A DNA stretch of 64,000 nt from Methylobacterium sp. J-048 (GCF_022829515.1 NZ_JAKSYL010000214.1:1-64000); one strand, 5' to 3'; counted from the stretch's first letter, positions 1 to 8,278 are shown. Notes: generated by a model not told the origin, from the sequence alone. Made by a program: numbers and translations.

Positions 1-190
1 AGGCAGGCGACGGCATACCCCAGCGCATCATCGACAGGGCACGGTCACCGTCGCGCATGCGGATCACAGGTGCCGCGGTGTTCGGGAAGATACCGGGCAG
101 CGGTGGTAGGTTGCCAGTGTCATCGTGTTCGACGCCGAACACCCGGCCAATCTCAGACTGCCCGCGGACCAAGCTGTACAGGTTGCACAT
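1..190 (-). CDS. SOS response-associated peptidase (YedK/HMCES family), 5' part only
   Basis: The first 63 codons of a gene that runs off the left edge. The product starts MCNLYSL and continues with the family pattern TGNLPPLPGIFPN and MMRWGMP. SRAP proteins use Cys2, exposed when the initiator Met is removed, to crosslink to abasic sites in single-stranded DNA and so protect them from cleavage; Cys2 is present here. The ATG is at 190, directly before the invariant Cys. The catalytic His and Glu lie outside the window. Family assignment rests on this N-terminal block only. Confidence 0.8.
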   Translation of the reverse strand, partial: MCNLYSLVRGQSEIGRVFGVEHDDTGNLPPLPGIFPNTAAPVIRMRDGDRALSMMRWGMPSPA

Positions 191-400
191 TCGGCTCGCT
201 CGCCAACGCCGCGGTGGAGATTGGGGGCCCGAGGCGACGATCGCTGCCCCGCCGCCCATAATTTCAGGGCTGGCGGGGCGTCGTGCCGTTCCTCACGGCG
301 AAGGGGCCAAGTACGCAACACGGCCTCAGACGCAAGGTGGCAGAGGAGGGTTAGCTTCGGCTCAACGGTTAGCCAAAAGACTATCCCAGATCGGGAAGCT

Positions 401-610
401 CTAGGCGCTCTGCAGGTCGGCGGCGCTCTCCTTGCCGCTGCGCCGGTCGGCCTCAACGTCGTAGGAGATCTTCTGCCCCTCGATCAGGTTGCGCATCCCT
501 GCGCGCTCGACGGCGGAGATGTGCACGAACACGTCCTTGCCGCCGTCGTCGGGCTGGACGAAGCCGTAATCCTTGGTCTCGTTGAACCACTTCACAGTGC
601 CGGTAGCCAT
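401..610 (-). CDS. cold-shock domain protein (CspA family)
   Basis: A 69-residue single cold-shock domain, the usual length. MATGTVKWFNETKDYGFV opens it, with RNP1 (KDYGFV) and RNP2 (VFVHIS) intact, so it should bind single-stranded RNA/DNA as an RNA chaperone in the cytoplasm. The ATG at 610 is preceded by AGGATACC. It is monocistronic, with about 250 bp upstream that could hold the long 5' leader typical of cold-shock genes. Alphaproteobacteria carry several paralogues, so an exact csp number cannot be given. Confidence 0.93.
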   Translation of the reverse strand: MATGTVKWFNETKDYGFVQPDDGGKDVFVHISAVERAGMRNLIEGQKISYDVEADRRSGKESAADLQSA

Positions 611-787
611 CGCGGTATCCTAGTCGTCTCCAGCGCACCAACGTGGCGTGCCATGGAGGGGCGAATTGGTAGCGCTGGCAGCCTGTTTCGGAAAGTCGGC
701 AGTCGCCCGGGCTCCCCGCGTCGATCCAGACCGCGTCGGAAAAGGGGCTTTTTAGGGCGCGCGGGAATGAGGGCTTCTTCCAAGGAG

Positions 788-819
788 GGACCCCTATTCC
801 CGAATAAAAAATGGGGTCC
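788..819. repeat. 7-bp inverted repeat upstream of the cold-shock gene
   Basis: GGACCCC at 788-794 and GGGGTCC at 813-819 flank an 18-base A/T-rich middle. It lies between the small gene at 867-1130 and the cold-shock gene, both on the minus strand. It may be a weak terminator or operator; there is no T-run directly after the stem on the minus strand, so a classic intrinsic terminator is not supported. Confidence 0.4.
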
Positions 820-866
820 TTGCTATGGGACGCCCGGGAGCGGTCGGTAGGCTTGGCCTCGGCCCC

Positions 867-1130
867 TCAGTGTCGCCCGGCCAGCCGCGCGCGGGTAAAC
901 GTGTCCAGACCGTCTGCCTCGACCATCGCAAGGAACGCCGCGTAGGCTTCTGTCTCAGTCGCGAAGGTCTGTGTCCATTGAATGCAGCCGCCACCGAGGG
1001 CGACGACCGCGAGCTGCCAGCGATCCTGCTTGCTGGCGAAGCGGTAGATCTCGACATCGACCTCGATGTCATCTCGGGTGAAGGCTCCGGACAGCGGGGA
1101 GTGCTCGAACTCGCGGTCTTCGCCCTCCAT
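867..1130 (-). CDS. small hypothetical protein (87 aa)
   Basis: Not recognised as a named family. An acidic 87-residue protein with a mix of short beta-prone and helical stretches (DIEVDVEIYRFASKQD, then WQLAVVALGGGCIQWTQTF, then AYAAFLAMVEADGL). No signal peptide or membrane segment, so presumably cytoplasmic. The ATG at 1130 has a strong GGGAGGGA site upstream, which supports the start. It lies 38 bp after the unknown gene at 1169-1693 and may share its transcript. Confidence 0.6.
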   Translation of the reverse strand: MEGEDREFEHSPLSGAFTRDDIEVDVEIYRFASKQDRWQLAVVALGGGCIQWTQTFATETEAYAAFLAMVEADGLDTFTRARLAGRH

Positions 1131-1168
1131 CCCGTCCCTCCCAGCATCGCTGGGCGTGTGCTGCTCCG

Positions 1169-1693
1169 CTACTCTGCAGCCTGGGCAGGCTCATCGTCCG
1201 CCGGATCAGACTCCGCGCCCTCAGCCTCTTCGTTTTCAGGATCATCGTTCTCTGGAGCCGCGGCTGGGTTGCCCGCCCGGTAGAAGTCGCCATTCCGCAC
1301 CAATTCGCCGCTCGTCGACATCACGCTGAGGTACGTGGCCAAGGTGTTGGCCGCCACGTCCGTCAGGCGCTCGGTGATTTCAGCGTGCGTCAGCCCCTCG
1401 GACCCGGCTTCCTCCAGGAGCGCTTTCAAGCGTCCCTTGGCAGAGTTGGCCCGGGGGCCTCGGGGACCACGAGTGGCACGAGGTTGACCGTCTTCCGCGG
1501 GCGCGCGGCGGCGCTTCGGCTGGTCGTCCACCGGCTCGTCCATCGACGTGCCTTCAACGATCGATGCGAGCGACCGCTCGGCCATGCGAAGCTTCGTCAG
1601 CTCGCCGCTCACTCGCTCGTACTCAACCTCAAGGGTCTCGCGCTGCTGCCTCACGCTGGCCAGGGCCTTCGCGAGAGTGTCGTCATTTGCCAT
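1169..1693 (-). CDS. hypothetical protein with coiled coil and winged-helix-like domain
   Basis: A 174-residue protein starting MANDDTLAKAL. Residues about 1-45 form a predicted coiled coil (ASVRQQRETLEVEYERVSGE), about 50-90 are basic and disordered, about 90-145 resemble a winged-helix/HTH fold (KGRLKALLEEAGSEGLTHAE then NTLATYLSVMSTSGELVRNG), and the tail is very acidic. This layout suits a DNA-associated accessory protein, but no named family is recognised. I chose the ATG at 1693 because the open frame upstream is not protein-like. It belongs to the minus-strand accessory block led by the RHH regulator at 2165. Confidence 0.65.
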   Translation of the reverse strand: MANDDTLAKALASVRQQRETLEVEYERVSGELTKLRMAERSLASIVEGTSMDEPVDDQPKRRRAPAEDGQPRATRGPRGPRANSAKGRLKALLEEAGSEGLTHAEITERLTDVAANTLATYLSVMSTSGELVRNGDFYRAGNPAAAPENDDPENEEAEGAESDPADDEPAQAAE

Positions 1694-1835
1694 CGGTGGA
1701 TCGACTTCTTCGGTTTCGGGACGTGGATCTGCGGATGCGGTCGCTATGCGTATCAAGTTGCGCCCTCCAGATCCTCGCGGTGCTGCACATATCCCCGGCG
1801 GATGGGCCCGTCGGTGACGGCGAGCGATGCCGTGT

Positions 1836-2168
1836 TCATCTGCTGGCCCCGACGCGACGCTTAACGGCGCCGAGGAACTCCGACAGGTGCCCCACAACCT
1901 CGTCGCCGACAGACGCGGCCGGGGAAGCGTCGGGTGTCTCTTCAGCTTGCTCGGCGCGCTTGGCGACTTCCATCAAAACTTGCTCCACCGACGGCGGCCA
2001 GGGAGCCTGATTGTCCTGAAGCATCCGAGCGGCTCGGACCATCATGATGAACTGCTCCGGCGGAATCGTCGTCCCGGCGGCATGCTGCTCAAGAATGCGG
2101 TCGGCGATCGCTGTCGCGAGCCTAGCGACCTCGACCAGCTTGTCGGGCTCAGTGTGAGAGCCCTTCAT
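1836..2168 (-). CDS. hypothetical helical protein, second gene of the RHH operon
   Basis: 110 residues starting MKGSHTEPDKLVEVARLATA, mostly amphipathic helix with an acidic C-terminal half ending in basic KRRVGASR. Its ATG overlaps the stop of the ribbon-helix-helix gene as ATGA (2165-2168), so the two are translationally coupled. By position it could be the partner of the RHH protein, as in a toxin-antitoxin or ParG-like pair, but nothing in the sequence resembles a known toxin. A cytoplasmic accessory protein of unknown role. Confidence 0.6.
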   Translation of the reverse strand: MKGSHTEPDKLVEVARLATAIADRILEQHAAGTTIPPEQFIMMVRAARMLQDNQAPWPPSVEQVLMEVAKRAEQAEETPDASPAASVGDEVVGHLSEFLGAVKRRVGASR

Positions 2169-2359
2169 TTGACGTAGCCCTTCGCCTTCAGATGCTCCGA
2201 AACTGCTTCTCGAATGGCTTCGGGCCGACTGGGCTTGGGCTCTGGATGATCCGCGATCCATGCATCTAGGCTGTCGAGCTGACCGGGCGGCACCCGCACG
2301 GTGATCGGGGTGGCATCGATACGAGGGCGGCCGCCTTTGTTTTTACCGGTTTCTGACAT
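2165..2359 (-). CDS. ribbon-helix-helix (CopG/Arc-type) DNA-binding protein
   Basis: 64 residues. MSETGKNKGGRPRIDATP is a basic arm, PITVRVPPGQLDSLDAWI supplies the beta strand and first helix, and RPEAIREAVSEHLKAKG the second helix: the MetJ/Arc layout of small dimeric repressors. The ATG at 2359 has GAGAGG six bases upstream and lies inside a 45-bp inverted repeat, so autorepression is strongly suggested. It leads an operon with the gene at 1836-2168. RHH proteins of this size are often antitoxins or plasmid/phage regulators. Confidence 0.8.
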   Translation of the reverse strand: MSETGKNKGGRPRIDATPITVRVPPGQLDSLDAWIADHPEPKPSRPEAIREAVSEHLKAKGYVK

Positions 2360-2393
2360 TGACAACCTCTCGTAGGTTGATAATGTCAGAAAC
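2349..2393. promoter_or_regulatory. putative operator: 20-bp-arm inverted repeat over the RHH gene start
   Basis: Left arm GTTTCTGACATTGACAACCT (2349-2368) and right arm AGGTTGATAATGTCAGAAAC (2374-2393) pair at 18 of 20 positions around a 5-bp centre. The palindrome covers the -10 element, the ribosome-binding site and the start codon of the RHH gene. A bound RHH tetramer here would block both transcription and start-site access. The operator role is inferred from position and symmetry. Confidence 0.7.
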
Positions 2394-2408
2394 TGCCGGG
2401 CCGAACAA
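2380..2408 (-). promoter_or_regulatory. sigma70-like promoter of the RHH operon
   Basis: Reading the minus strand, TTGTTC (2403-2408) and CATTAT (2380-2385) are separated by exactly 17 bp and lie 20-50 bp before the ATG at 2359. The -10 element is inside the right arm of the operator palindrome. The match is good for this GC-rich DNA, but no transcript evidence is available. Confidence 0.5.
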
Positions 2409-2464
2409 GAGGTGGTGCTCTTGCTCGGCCCTGACCCTGCAACGCCGTCCGGAAAGACCGTCAC

Positions 2465-2806
2465 ATGGCTACCCGTAATCCTACAGCACCGACTCGCGTC
2501 GGTGAACGCCTGCGCTCGCCTTCTCGGCCTTTCGCTGACATCCCGGACTTCAGCCAGCCCGTCCCAATTCGGCGGCCAGTCGTGATCGGCACAGTCCGTG
2601 AGCTTCCGAGCGAACGCCGTTCCCCAATCCTGCCGAACGGGCCGATACCTGGTGCCATTGAGCCGTGGGAGGCCGTGGCTCCTGTTCGCCCCGACACGGC
2701 GCACGTCCGGGCCTGGCGTTTCCTGGATCTCGCTGGCGAGGCGCTGGCCGCTACCCTCATCATCGCCGGGGGCGTGTTCGCCTACGGCTACCTTTCTCTC
2801 ACGTGA
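2465..2806 (+). CDS. hypothetical protein with C-terminal membrane anchor
   Basis: 113 residues. The first about 85 are Pro/Arg-rich and probably disordered. About residues 87-112 (LDLAGEALAATLIIAGGVFA) form a single membrane helix close to the C-terminus, a tail-anchored layout. GGAAAG lies about 10 bases before the ATG. It is transcribed away from the RHH gene and is followed 11 bp later by the gene at 2818, probably in one operon. No family recognised. Confidence 0.55.
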   Translation: MATRNPTAPTRVGERLRSPSRPFADIPDFSQPVPIRRPVVIGTVRELPSERRSPILPNGPIPGAIEPWEAVAPVRPDTAHVRAWRFLDLAGEALAATLIIAGGVFAYGYLSLT

Positions 2807-2817
2807 GGTAGGGAGCC

Positions 2818-3927
2818 ATGAGCAAATCCCCCTCCAGAAAGGCACCGGCTGGCCCGCGCACGTCCTTGCGCGAGCGCGCCGCCGACGTCGAGGCATCAGT
2901 CGCCCGTGTCCTGAAGCGTGCGTCCAAGGTGAAAGCGACTGCAGAACCAGTCGCCGCCTCATCCATCTCTGAACTGCGCGACCGCTGGCGTGCGGCACTC
3001 GAAGCTGCGAACCGGCCTGGCTTGCCTGAGGCGGCTTTCCTGCGACTGAGCACAGTAATTTCCGACGCCGAGCAAGCGATCATCAATGCGCCAATCCGTA
3101 CGATCTATGATCTGGCCTGCCAGGTGGAGGTGTTGCGCGCGAACTTCGATCTGAACTCGCTCGACGAGGGTGTTCCATTCGCGACCGTTCAGGCAGTCTG
3201 CGATGGCATCGACAGCCTGGCCGCCACGAGCCGATCGGACCCTGTTGATCCAATTCAATCGGCGATCGCTGCCCATCGTAAGGCCTTCATCGCCGCCAAC
3301 TCACAGCCGACGGAGGAGCTCTCCGAGTTGGCCTGCCAGACCGCAGACCACCTGTACAAGGCGCTCGCCGCAATCACACCGACGACCCCAGCCGGTCTTT
3401 GCGCTTTGGCCACGCATCTACGCGGGTTCCTTCGGGACGGTGGCATCGAGGTTGGCAACACCTTTCAGGAAGAAGCCCTCACCATCCTCCTCGACGCGGC
3501 CGAGCGGTTCGCCGCGCGGCAGGCCGGCTCCCGCCCGGCTGAAGCCCACGACAAGAATGACTGGGCGATGCCGCACGCCTATGCGGTCGATCTCAGCGGC
3601 CTCCGCATTCAGGAGTTAGGCAATCTCTGGGACGTCTACACATCGGTTAGAGATCAATGGCAGGCTGTTTCAGAGCTTCCCTTCTGCACCGATCATCACC
3701 GAGTGGGAGTGCGTGGCCATACGCCAGCCGGCACGCTGGCTGACGCCGAGGGCACGCGTGCAGCCTTCATCCGAGACCGAATAGCGGATGAGGTGCGCCT
3801 GCGAGAACCGCAGAATGAGTGGGAGCGCAGCGTCGCTATGAGCCTGCGCATCAAGGAAGAGATCTTATGCGAGGGGGCGATCCGGGATCGCGATCTCCTC
3901 ATGGAAGCCGTGAAGGCCTGGGGCTGA
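2818..3927 (+). CDS. hypothetical 369-aa protein of the accessory block
   Basis: A largely alpha-helical soluble protein with a basic N-terminus (MSKSPSRKAPAGPRTSLRER) and no signal peptide or membrane segment. GGTAGGGAG just upstream fixes the ATG at 2818. I recognise no catalytic motif or family. It sits between the tail-anchored protein (2465) and a 77-residue protein whose ATG begins two bases after its stop, so the three are probably co-transcribed. The organisation resembles cargo of integrated elements, but no phage or plasmid hallmark gene is visible. Confidence 0.65.
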   Translation: MSKSPSRKAPAGPRTSLRERAADVEASVARVLKRASKVKATAEPVAASSISELRDRWRAALEAANRPGLPEAAFLRLSTVISDAEQAIINAPIRTIYDLACQVEVLRANFDLNSLDEGVPFATVQAVCDGIDSLAATSRSDPVDPIQSAIAAHRKAFIAANSQPTEELSELACQTADHLYKALAAITPTTPAGLCALATHLRGFLRDGGIEVGNTFQEEALTILLDAAERFAARQAGSRPAEAHDKNDWAMPHAYAVDLSGLRIQELGNLWDVYTSVRDQWQAVSELPFCTDHHRVGVRGHTPAGTLADAEGTRAAFIRDRIADEVRLREPQNEWERSVAMSLRIKEEILCEGAIRDRDLLMEAVKAWG

Positions 3928-3929
3928 GC

Positions 3930-4163
3930 ATGAGCAATGTCGTCCGCTTTCCGGGTGGCCATCGCGTAGCCGCCAAGACCATTCCGCGAGAGGAGTTCGA
4001 GCAACTCGCGGAGCTCGCGCTCGATGTCGTGGAGCGGATCGTTGCGCTGTTAGATGATCGGGACGGAGAGCCTGCCGCCCAAGCCGGCGACAGGGGTTTC
4101 CAGCCCAACAATCTCCACAGCATGCAAATCCAGGCCGATTATCGTGGCCTGGAGATGGAGTGA
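3930..4163 (+). CDS. small hypothetical protein (77 aa)
   Basis: Starts MSNVVRFPGGHRVAAKTIPR. The phrase NVVRFPxxH is common at the start of small unknown alphaproteobacterial proteins. A helix follows (EEFEQLAELALDVVERIVAL) and then an Asp/Glu-rich tail. The start at 3930 is chosen because it is only two bases after the preceding stop and inside typical operon spacing. Function unknown; soluble. Confidence 0.6.
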   Translation: MSNVVRFPGGHRVAAKTIPREEFEQLAELALDVVERIVALLDDRDGEPAAQAGDRGFQPNNLHSMQIQADYRGLEME

Positions 4164-4251
4164 TAGGCCGGACACCGACGACAGCTATGGCGTTTCAATC
4201 CGGCTGGAGGTGGTAAAACGCGCTCCGCTGGATGTGAGGCGAGGGAAGAGC

Positions 4252-4527
4252 ATGACGGACTTGGTGCGCAACAACGTCGACCAAAGCCGTTTCGAGCTGG
4301 GGGCCGGAGATGCAGTTGTGTTCGCAGATTATCAGCGCGAAGCAGGCTGCCTCATCATCAGCTACGTCTACGCACCACCTGCCTTGCGAGGCACCGGAGC
4401 TGCTGGACGGCTCATGGAAGGCGTGGTGGCTCAGGCCCGGGCAAGCGGTGAGCGGATTGTACCCTTGTGCGGCTACGCCAGGACTTGGCTGCACAGGCAC
4501 TGCGCGCACCGCGATCTTATCGCGTGA
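4252..4527 (+). CDS. YidJ-type small GNAT N-acetyltransferase
   Basis: 91 residues, the usual length of the minimal GNAT_YidJ group. YVYAPPALRGTGAAGRLMEG contains the acetyl-CoA pyrophosphate loop (RGTGAAG), and the end has the family signature PLCGYARTWLHRH. It should bind acetyl-CoA and may acetylate a small molecule or protein; the acceptor is unknown. GAGGGAAGAG before the ATG at 4252 decides the start over longer in-frame alternatives. The C-terminus is slightly altered after the signature His (CAHRDLIA), so activity is not certain. Confidence 0.8.
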   Translation: MTDLVRNNVDQSRFELGAGDAVVFADYQREAGCLIISYVYAPPALRGTGAAGRLMEGVVAQARASGERIVPLCGYARTWLHRHCAHRDLIA

Positions 4528-4634
4528 GTTAGCTAAGACAGGCTATTCAGATCAATCAGGATCGTCGGCCTTGGCATAGCAAGGTGCGTGGCCGATCCTT
4601 TGTGTCCATGGACTTCATAGAAGCAGCAGGTCTG

Positions 4635-4949
4635 TTAGGCCGCGGCGGCACCGGCCACGTAGCTGCGCCAGCCACCGAATTGCGTGATGTCGACCGCACC
4701 TGCGACGCCAGCCGCCTCGACGAGAAAGCCCTTCGGTGCTGTTCCGTCGGCGAGCCACAGGGTGCCGATGCCGAGGGGCGTCGGGATGGCAGCCACGAAA
4801 TCGCCGAAGGCGGCGGGCGGCAGCGCCCAGACCTCCGTCTGGATGCAACTGCCTTCGTCCGCGGCCACCCGGAGTAGACCCGGGCGCTGCAGCGGCCCGC
4901 CCGGCAGGGCGTAGAGGCTGAACGCTAGGCGGGCGAATGGATGGGCCAT
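4635..4949 (-). pseudogene. remnant of allophanate hydrolase C-terminal domain
   Basis: About 104 residues match the end of allophanate hydrolase (AtzF-like): SLYALPGGPLQRPGLLRV, EVWALPPAAFGDFVAAIP, PLGIGTLWLADG and DITQFGGWRSYVAG. The amidase domain (about 450 residues, with the Ser-Ser-Lys triad) and the first strand of the C-terminal domain are absent; upstream sequence is non-homologous and runs into the next gene. It could be expressed from the ATG at 4949 but is best read as a truncated relic. It neighbours an oxamate/oxalurate-type hydrolase, which fits an older ureide pathway locus. Confidence 0.7.
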
Positions 4950-5097
4950 CCATGCTGACCCTCGAATAAGGATGACGAGGTGATTGGGGGCAAGGTCATC
5001 CGTGAATCGTGAAACGCGACACAACGTGGACCAGCGTAAGAGGTACAAGAGTTGCCAAGTCAGGTTCCAAGGGACGGGCGCATTCACGAGGACGATG

Positions 5098-6690
5098 ATG
5101 CAATACCGACACGATGCGATCTACGCCTCTCGGCGCTCGCCGGTCTTCGCCCGCAATCTCGTCGCCACCTCGCAGCCGCTTGCCACGCAGGCCGGGCTGA
5201 TGATGCTGCACCAGGGCGGAAACGCCCTCGACGCGGCGCTGGCGGCGGCCATCGCGCTGACCGTGGTCGAGCCCACCGGCAACGGCATCGGGTCGGACGC
5301 CTTCTGCATCCTCTGGCACGAGGGCCAGCTGCACGGGCTCAATGCCTCCGGGCGCTCGCCGGCCGGCTGGACGCCGGAGCGCTTCGCCCATCACAGCGCG
5401 TTTCCGCATCGCGGCTGGGACACCGTCACGGTGCCCGGCGCGGTCTCGGCCTGGGTGGAGCTGTCGCGGCGCTTCGGACAATTGCCGTTCGCGCGCCTGT
5501 TCGAGCCGGCCATCGGCTACGCGGAGGAGGGCTTCCTGGTCTCGCCAGTCATCGCCGAGCTGTGGCGGCGCGGCGCGGCGGAGCTCAAGACCCAGCCCGG
5601 CTTCGCGGCGACCTTCATGCCTGACGGGCGGACGCCAGCCGCCGGCGAGCTGTTCCGGGCCCCTGGCCATGCCCGCACGCTCCGGCTGATCGCTGAGACG
5701 CGGGGCGAGGCCTTCTACCGGGGCGAGCTGGCGCACCGGATCGCGGATTTCGCCCGCCAGCTTGGCGGCGCCCTCGACGAGGGTGACCTGGCGGAGCACA
5801 GCACGGATTGGTGCGGCACCATCCGGCAGGATTTCGGCGGCGCGAGCTTGCACGAGATCCCGCCGAGCGGGCAGGGCATCGCGGCCCTGATGGCGCTGGG
5901 GATCCTGCGCTCGACCGGCCTCGCGGACCTGCCCGCGGACAGCCCGGACGCGCTCCATCTCCAAATCGAGGCGATGAAACTCGCCTTCGCGGACGTCTAC
6001 GCCTACGCGGCCGACCTGCGCTACATGACCAAGGTCACCCACGACCACCTGCTCGATCCGGCCTATCTCGCCGCCCGGGCGGCCCTGATCGACCGACGAC
6101 GCGCGCAGGTCTTCGGGCACGGGGCGCCGAACGAGGGCGGGACCGTGTGCCTCGCCACCGGCGATGCCGGCGGCATGATGGTCTCCTACATCCAGTCGAA
6201 CTATTCGGGCTTCGGCTCCGGGGTGGTGGTGCCGGAGACCGGCATCAGCCTGCAGAACCGTGGCTACGGCTTCACCCTGGCCGACGGCCATCCCAACCAA
6301 GTCGGCCCGCGAAAGCGCCCGTTCAACACGATCATCCCGGGCTTCGTCATGCAGGACGGGGCGCCGCTGATGGCCTTCGGCTTCATGGGCGGCCCCATCC
6401 AGGCGCAGGGCCACGTGCAGGTCCTCGTGCGGACCCAGCTCTGGGGGCAGGACCCGCAGACCGTCGTGGATGCGCCCCGCTGGCGCCATGTCGCCGGATT
6501 GCAGGTCGCGGTCGAGACCGCCTTCCCCGCCGCGGTGCTAGGCGAGCTGGAGGCGCGGGGCCATGACCTCGTGCGCGAGCCGCCGGATTCCGCCTTCGGC
6601 TTCGGCGGCGCGCAAATCGTGCGCCGGATCGACGGCGGCTACGTGGGCGGCTCCGATCCTCGCAAGGACGGCCACGCCGGCGGCTTCTAG
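5098..6690 (+). CDS. gamma-glutamyltransferase-family Ntn-hydrolase (HpxW-like, probable oxamate amidohydrolase)
   Basis: 530 residues, no signal peptide, so cytoplasmic, unlike the exported GGT of about 580 residues. GGNALDAALAAAIALTVVEP and GNGIGSDAF mark the large subunit. The self-cleavage Thr is predicted at Thr349 (NEGGTVCLATGD), followed by YIQSNYSGFGSGVVVPETGI and LQNRG, the version seen in HpxW/YwrD rather than classical GGT. GAGGA five bases before the second of two adjacent ATGs favours 5098. HpxW hydrolyses oxamate in purine (oxalurate) breakdown. The allophanate hydrolase remnant and MFS carrier nearby fit that, but the substrate is inferred. Confidence 0.75.
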   Translation: MQYRHDAIYASRRSPVFARNLVATSQPLATQAGLMMLHQGGNALDAALAAAIALTVVEPTGNGIGSDAFCILWHEGQLHGLNASGRSPAGWTPERFAHHSAFPHRGWDTVTVPGAVSAWVELSRRFGQLPFARLFEPAIGYAEEGFLVSPVIAELWRRGAAELKTQPGFAATFMPDGRTPAAGELFRAPGHARTLRLIAETRGEAFYRGELAHRIADFARQLGGALDEGDLAEHSTDWCGTIRQDFGGASLHEIPPSGQGIAALMALGILRSTGLADLPADSPDALHLQIEAMKLAFADVYAYAADLRYMTKVTHDHLLDPAYLAARAALIDRRRAQVFGHGAPNEGGTVCLATGDAGGMMVSYIQSNYSGFGSGVVVPETGISLQNRGYGFTLADGHPNQVGPRKRPFNTIIPGFVMQDGAPLMAFGFMGGPIQAQGHVQVLVRTQLWGQDPQTVVDAPRWRHVAGLQVAVETAFPAAVLGELEARGHDLVREPPDSAFGFGGAQIVRRIDGGYVGGSDPRKDGHAGGF

Positions 6691-6777
6691 GGCGCTCGCC
6701 ACCGGAGTGGATAACGATTCGGCGGCCAGCGCGCCGGACCGCACGATGTGTCGCCGCGTACCAGGATCAAGCTCATC

Positions 6778-8076
6778 ATGACAGAACCGGTCGCGGCCGT
6801 CAGGACGACAGCACCCTCCCGCGGCTCCTCGCAGATGTACAAGGCGGTGATCGCGTCCTCGATCGGCAACGCCCTCGAGTTCTACGACCTGACCCTGTAC
6901 CTGTATTTCGCGGTCACGATCTCGAAGCTGTTCTTCCCGACCAGCAACCCGACCACCTCGCTGCTGCTCGCGCTCGGCAGCTTCGGCATCTCCTATCTGA
7001 TGCGTCCGCTGGGCGCGATCGTGCTCGGCCTCTACGCGGACAGGGTCGGCCGCAAGCCCGCGCTGATGCTGTCGATCGTGCTCATGATGGTCGGCACCTT
7101 CATGATGGTGGTGATGCCGTCCTACGAGTCGATCGGAATCCTGGCCTCGATCGGCGTGCTCGCCGCGCGGCTGATCCAAGGGTTTTCCGTCGGCGGCGAG
7201 TTCGGCGCCTCGACCGCCTTCATGGTCGAGCACGGTCCCGCGCGGAAAGGGTTCTTCGCGAGCTTCCAGTTCGCCAGCCAGGGCGTGGCCAGCGTGATGG
7301 CGGCCCTGTCCGGGGTCATCCTGAGCGCCACCCTGAGCGCGGACCAGATCGCCTCATGGGGGTGGCGCCTGCCCTTCGCGTTCGGATTGCTGATCGGTCC
7401 CGTCGGTCTCTACATCCGGCGCAACATCAAGGAGACCCCCGAGTTCGAGGCAACCGCCGAGAAGGAGGCGACCAACTCGCCCATGTGCGACCTGTTCGTG
7501 CAGCAATGGCTGAACATCCTGCTGGCGACCGGGCTCGTGGCGACCTCCACGGCGCTGAACTACATGATCAGCTACACGCCTACCTACGCGGTCAACCAGC
7601 TCGGCCTGCCCTCCTGGATCGGCTTCGTCGCCTCGTTCGTCGGGGCCGTCATGCTGATGACGGTTGCGCCGCTGGTCGGGCACTGGTCGGACAGCATCGG
7701 ACGGACGCCGATCATGCGGGCGGTGGTGATTGGTGTCTTCGTGCTGATGTTTCCGGCCTTCGCGCTGCTGATCAGCTATCCGGTGCTGCTCGTCATCGTG
7801 CCGGTCCTCGCGCTGATCGGCGCTCTCAAGGCGAGCTACAGCGCGGCCCTGCCGGCGCTCATGGCCGAGATATTCCCGACACGCACGCGCAGCACCGGCA
7901 TGAACATCAGCTACAATGTCGGCGTGACGCTGTTCGGCGGCTTCGCGCCGTTCTGGATCGAGAGCCTGATCGCGATGACCCACACGGCGCTCGCCCCCAG
8001 CTTCTTCCTGATGTTCGCGGCCAGCGTCAGCCTAGTTTGCATCGTCCTGGTCCGGCGGAAATTTGGGTTGCGCTGA
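6778..8076 (+). CDS. MFS transporter, metabolite:H+ symporter (MHS) type
   Basis: About 432 residues with 12 hydrophobic segments in the inner membrane. YADRVGRKPALM is the MFS loop 2-3 motif, RLIQGFSVGGEFG marks helix 5, and FGLLIGPVGLYIRRNIKETP is the MHS pattern after helix 6 (ProP, ShiA, KgtP relatives). It likely imports an organic acid or zwitterion with protons. It is 87 bp after the HpxW-like gene on the same strand and may supply its substrate. An in-frame GTG at 6748 is an alternative start. Confidence 0.85.
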   Translation: MTEPVAAVRTTAPSRGSSQMYKAVIASSIGNALEFYDLTLYLYFAVTISKLFFPTSNPTTSLLLALGSFGISYLMRPLGAIVLGLYADRVGRKPALMLSIVLMMVGTFMMVVMPSYESIGILASIGVLAARLIQGFSVGGEFGASTAFMVEHGPARKGFFASFQFASQGVASVMAALSGVILSATLSADQIASWGWRLPFAFGLLIGPVGLYIRRNIKETPEFEATAEKEATNSPMCDLFVQQWLNILLATGLVATSTALNYMISYTPTYAVNQLGLPSWIGFVASFVGAVMLMTVAPLVGHWSDSIGRTPIMRAVVIGVFVLMFPAFALLISYPVLLVIVPVLALIGALKASYSAALPALMAEIFPTRTRSTGMNISYNVGVTLFGGFAPFWIESLIAMTHTALAPSFFLMFAASVSLVCIVLVRRKFGLR

Positions 8077-8278
8077 TGGCAGTCGGAAACTTCTGGACCC
8101 TCGTCTGAAACGGAGTTTGACGGGCCGGCCCATTCCGCTGCCGGACGACGGACGAACTATGAGGAGACGGCGTCTGCCCTGATGCCGCCCCACCGCGTAG
8201 CCCGCCGATGGCTGGAAGGCCCCCCAGCGCGGCATGTCCCGGCCTCGATCGCCGTACGGGAGCGAAGCCGGGAACCCG

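Noticed and set aside
4996..6489. 497-codon minus-strand open frame opposite the GGT-family gene
   Set aside because: The plus-strand product has conserved motifs throughout; the minus frame has none.
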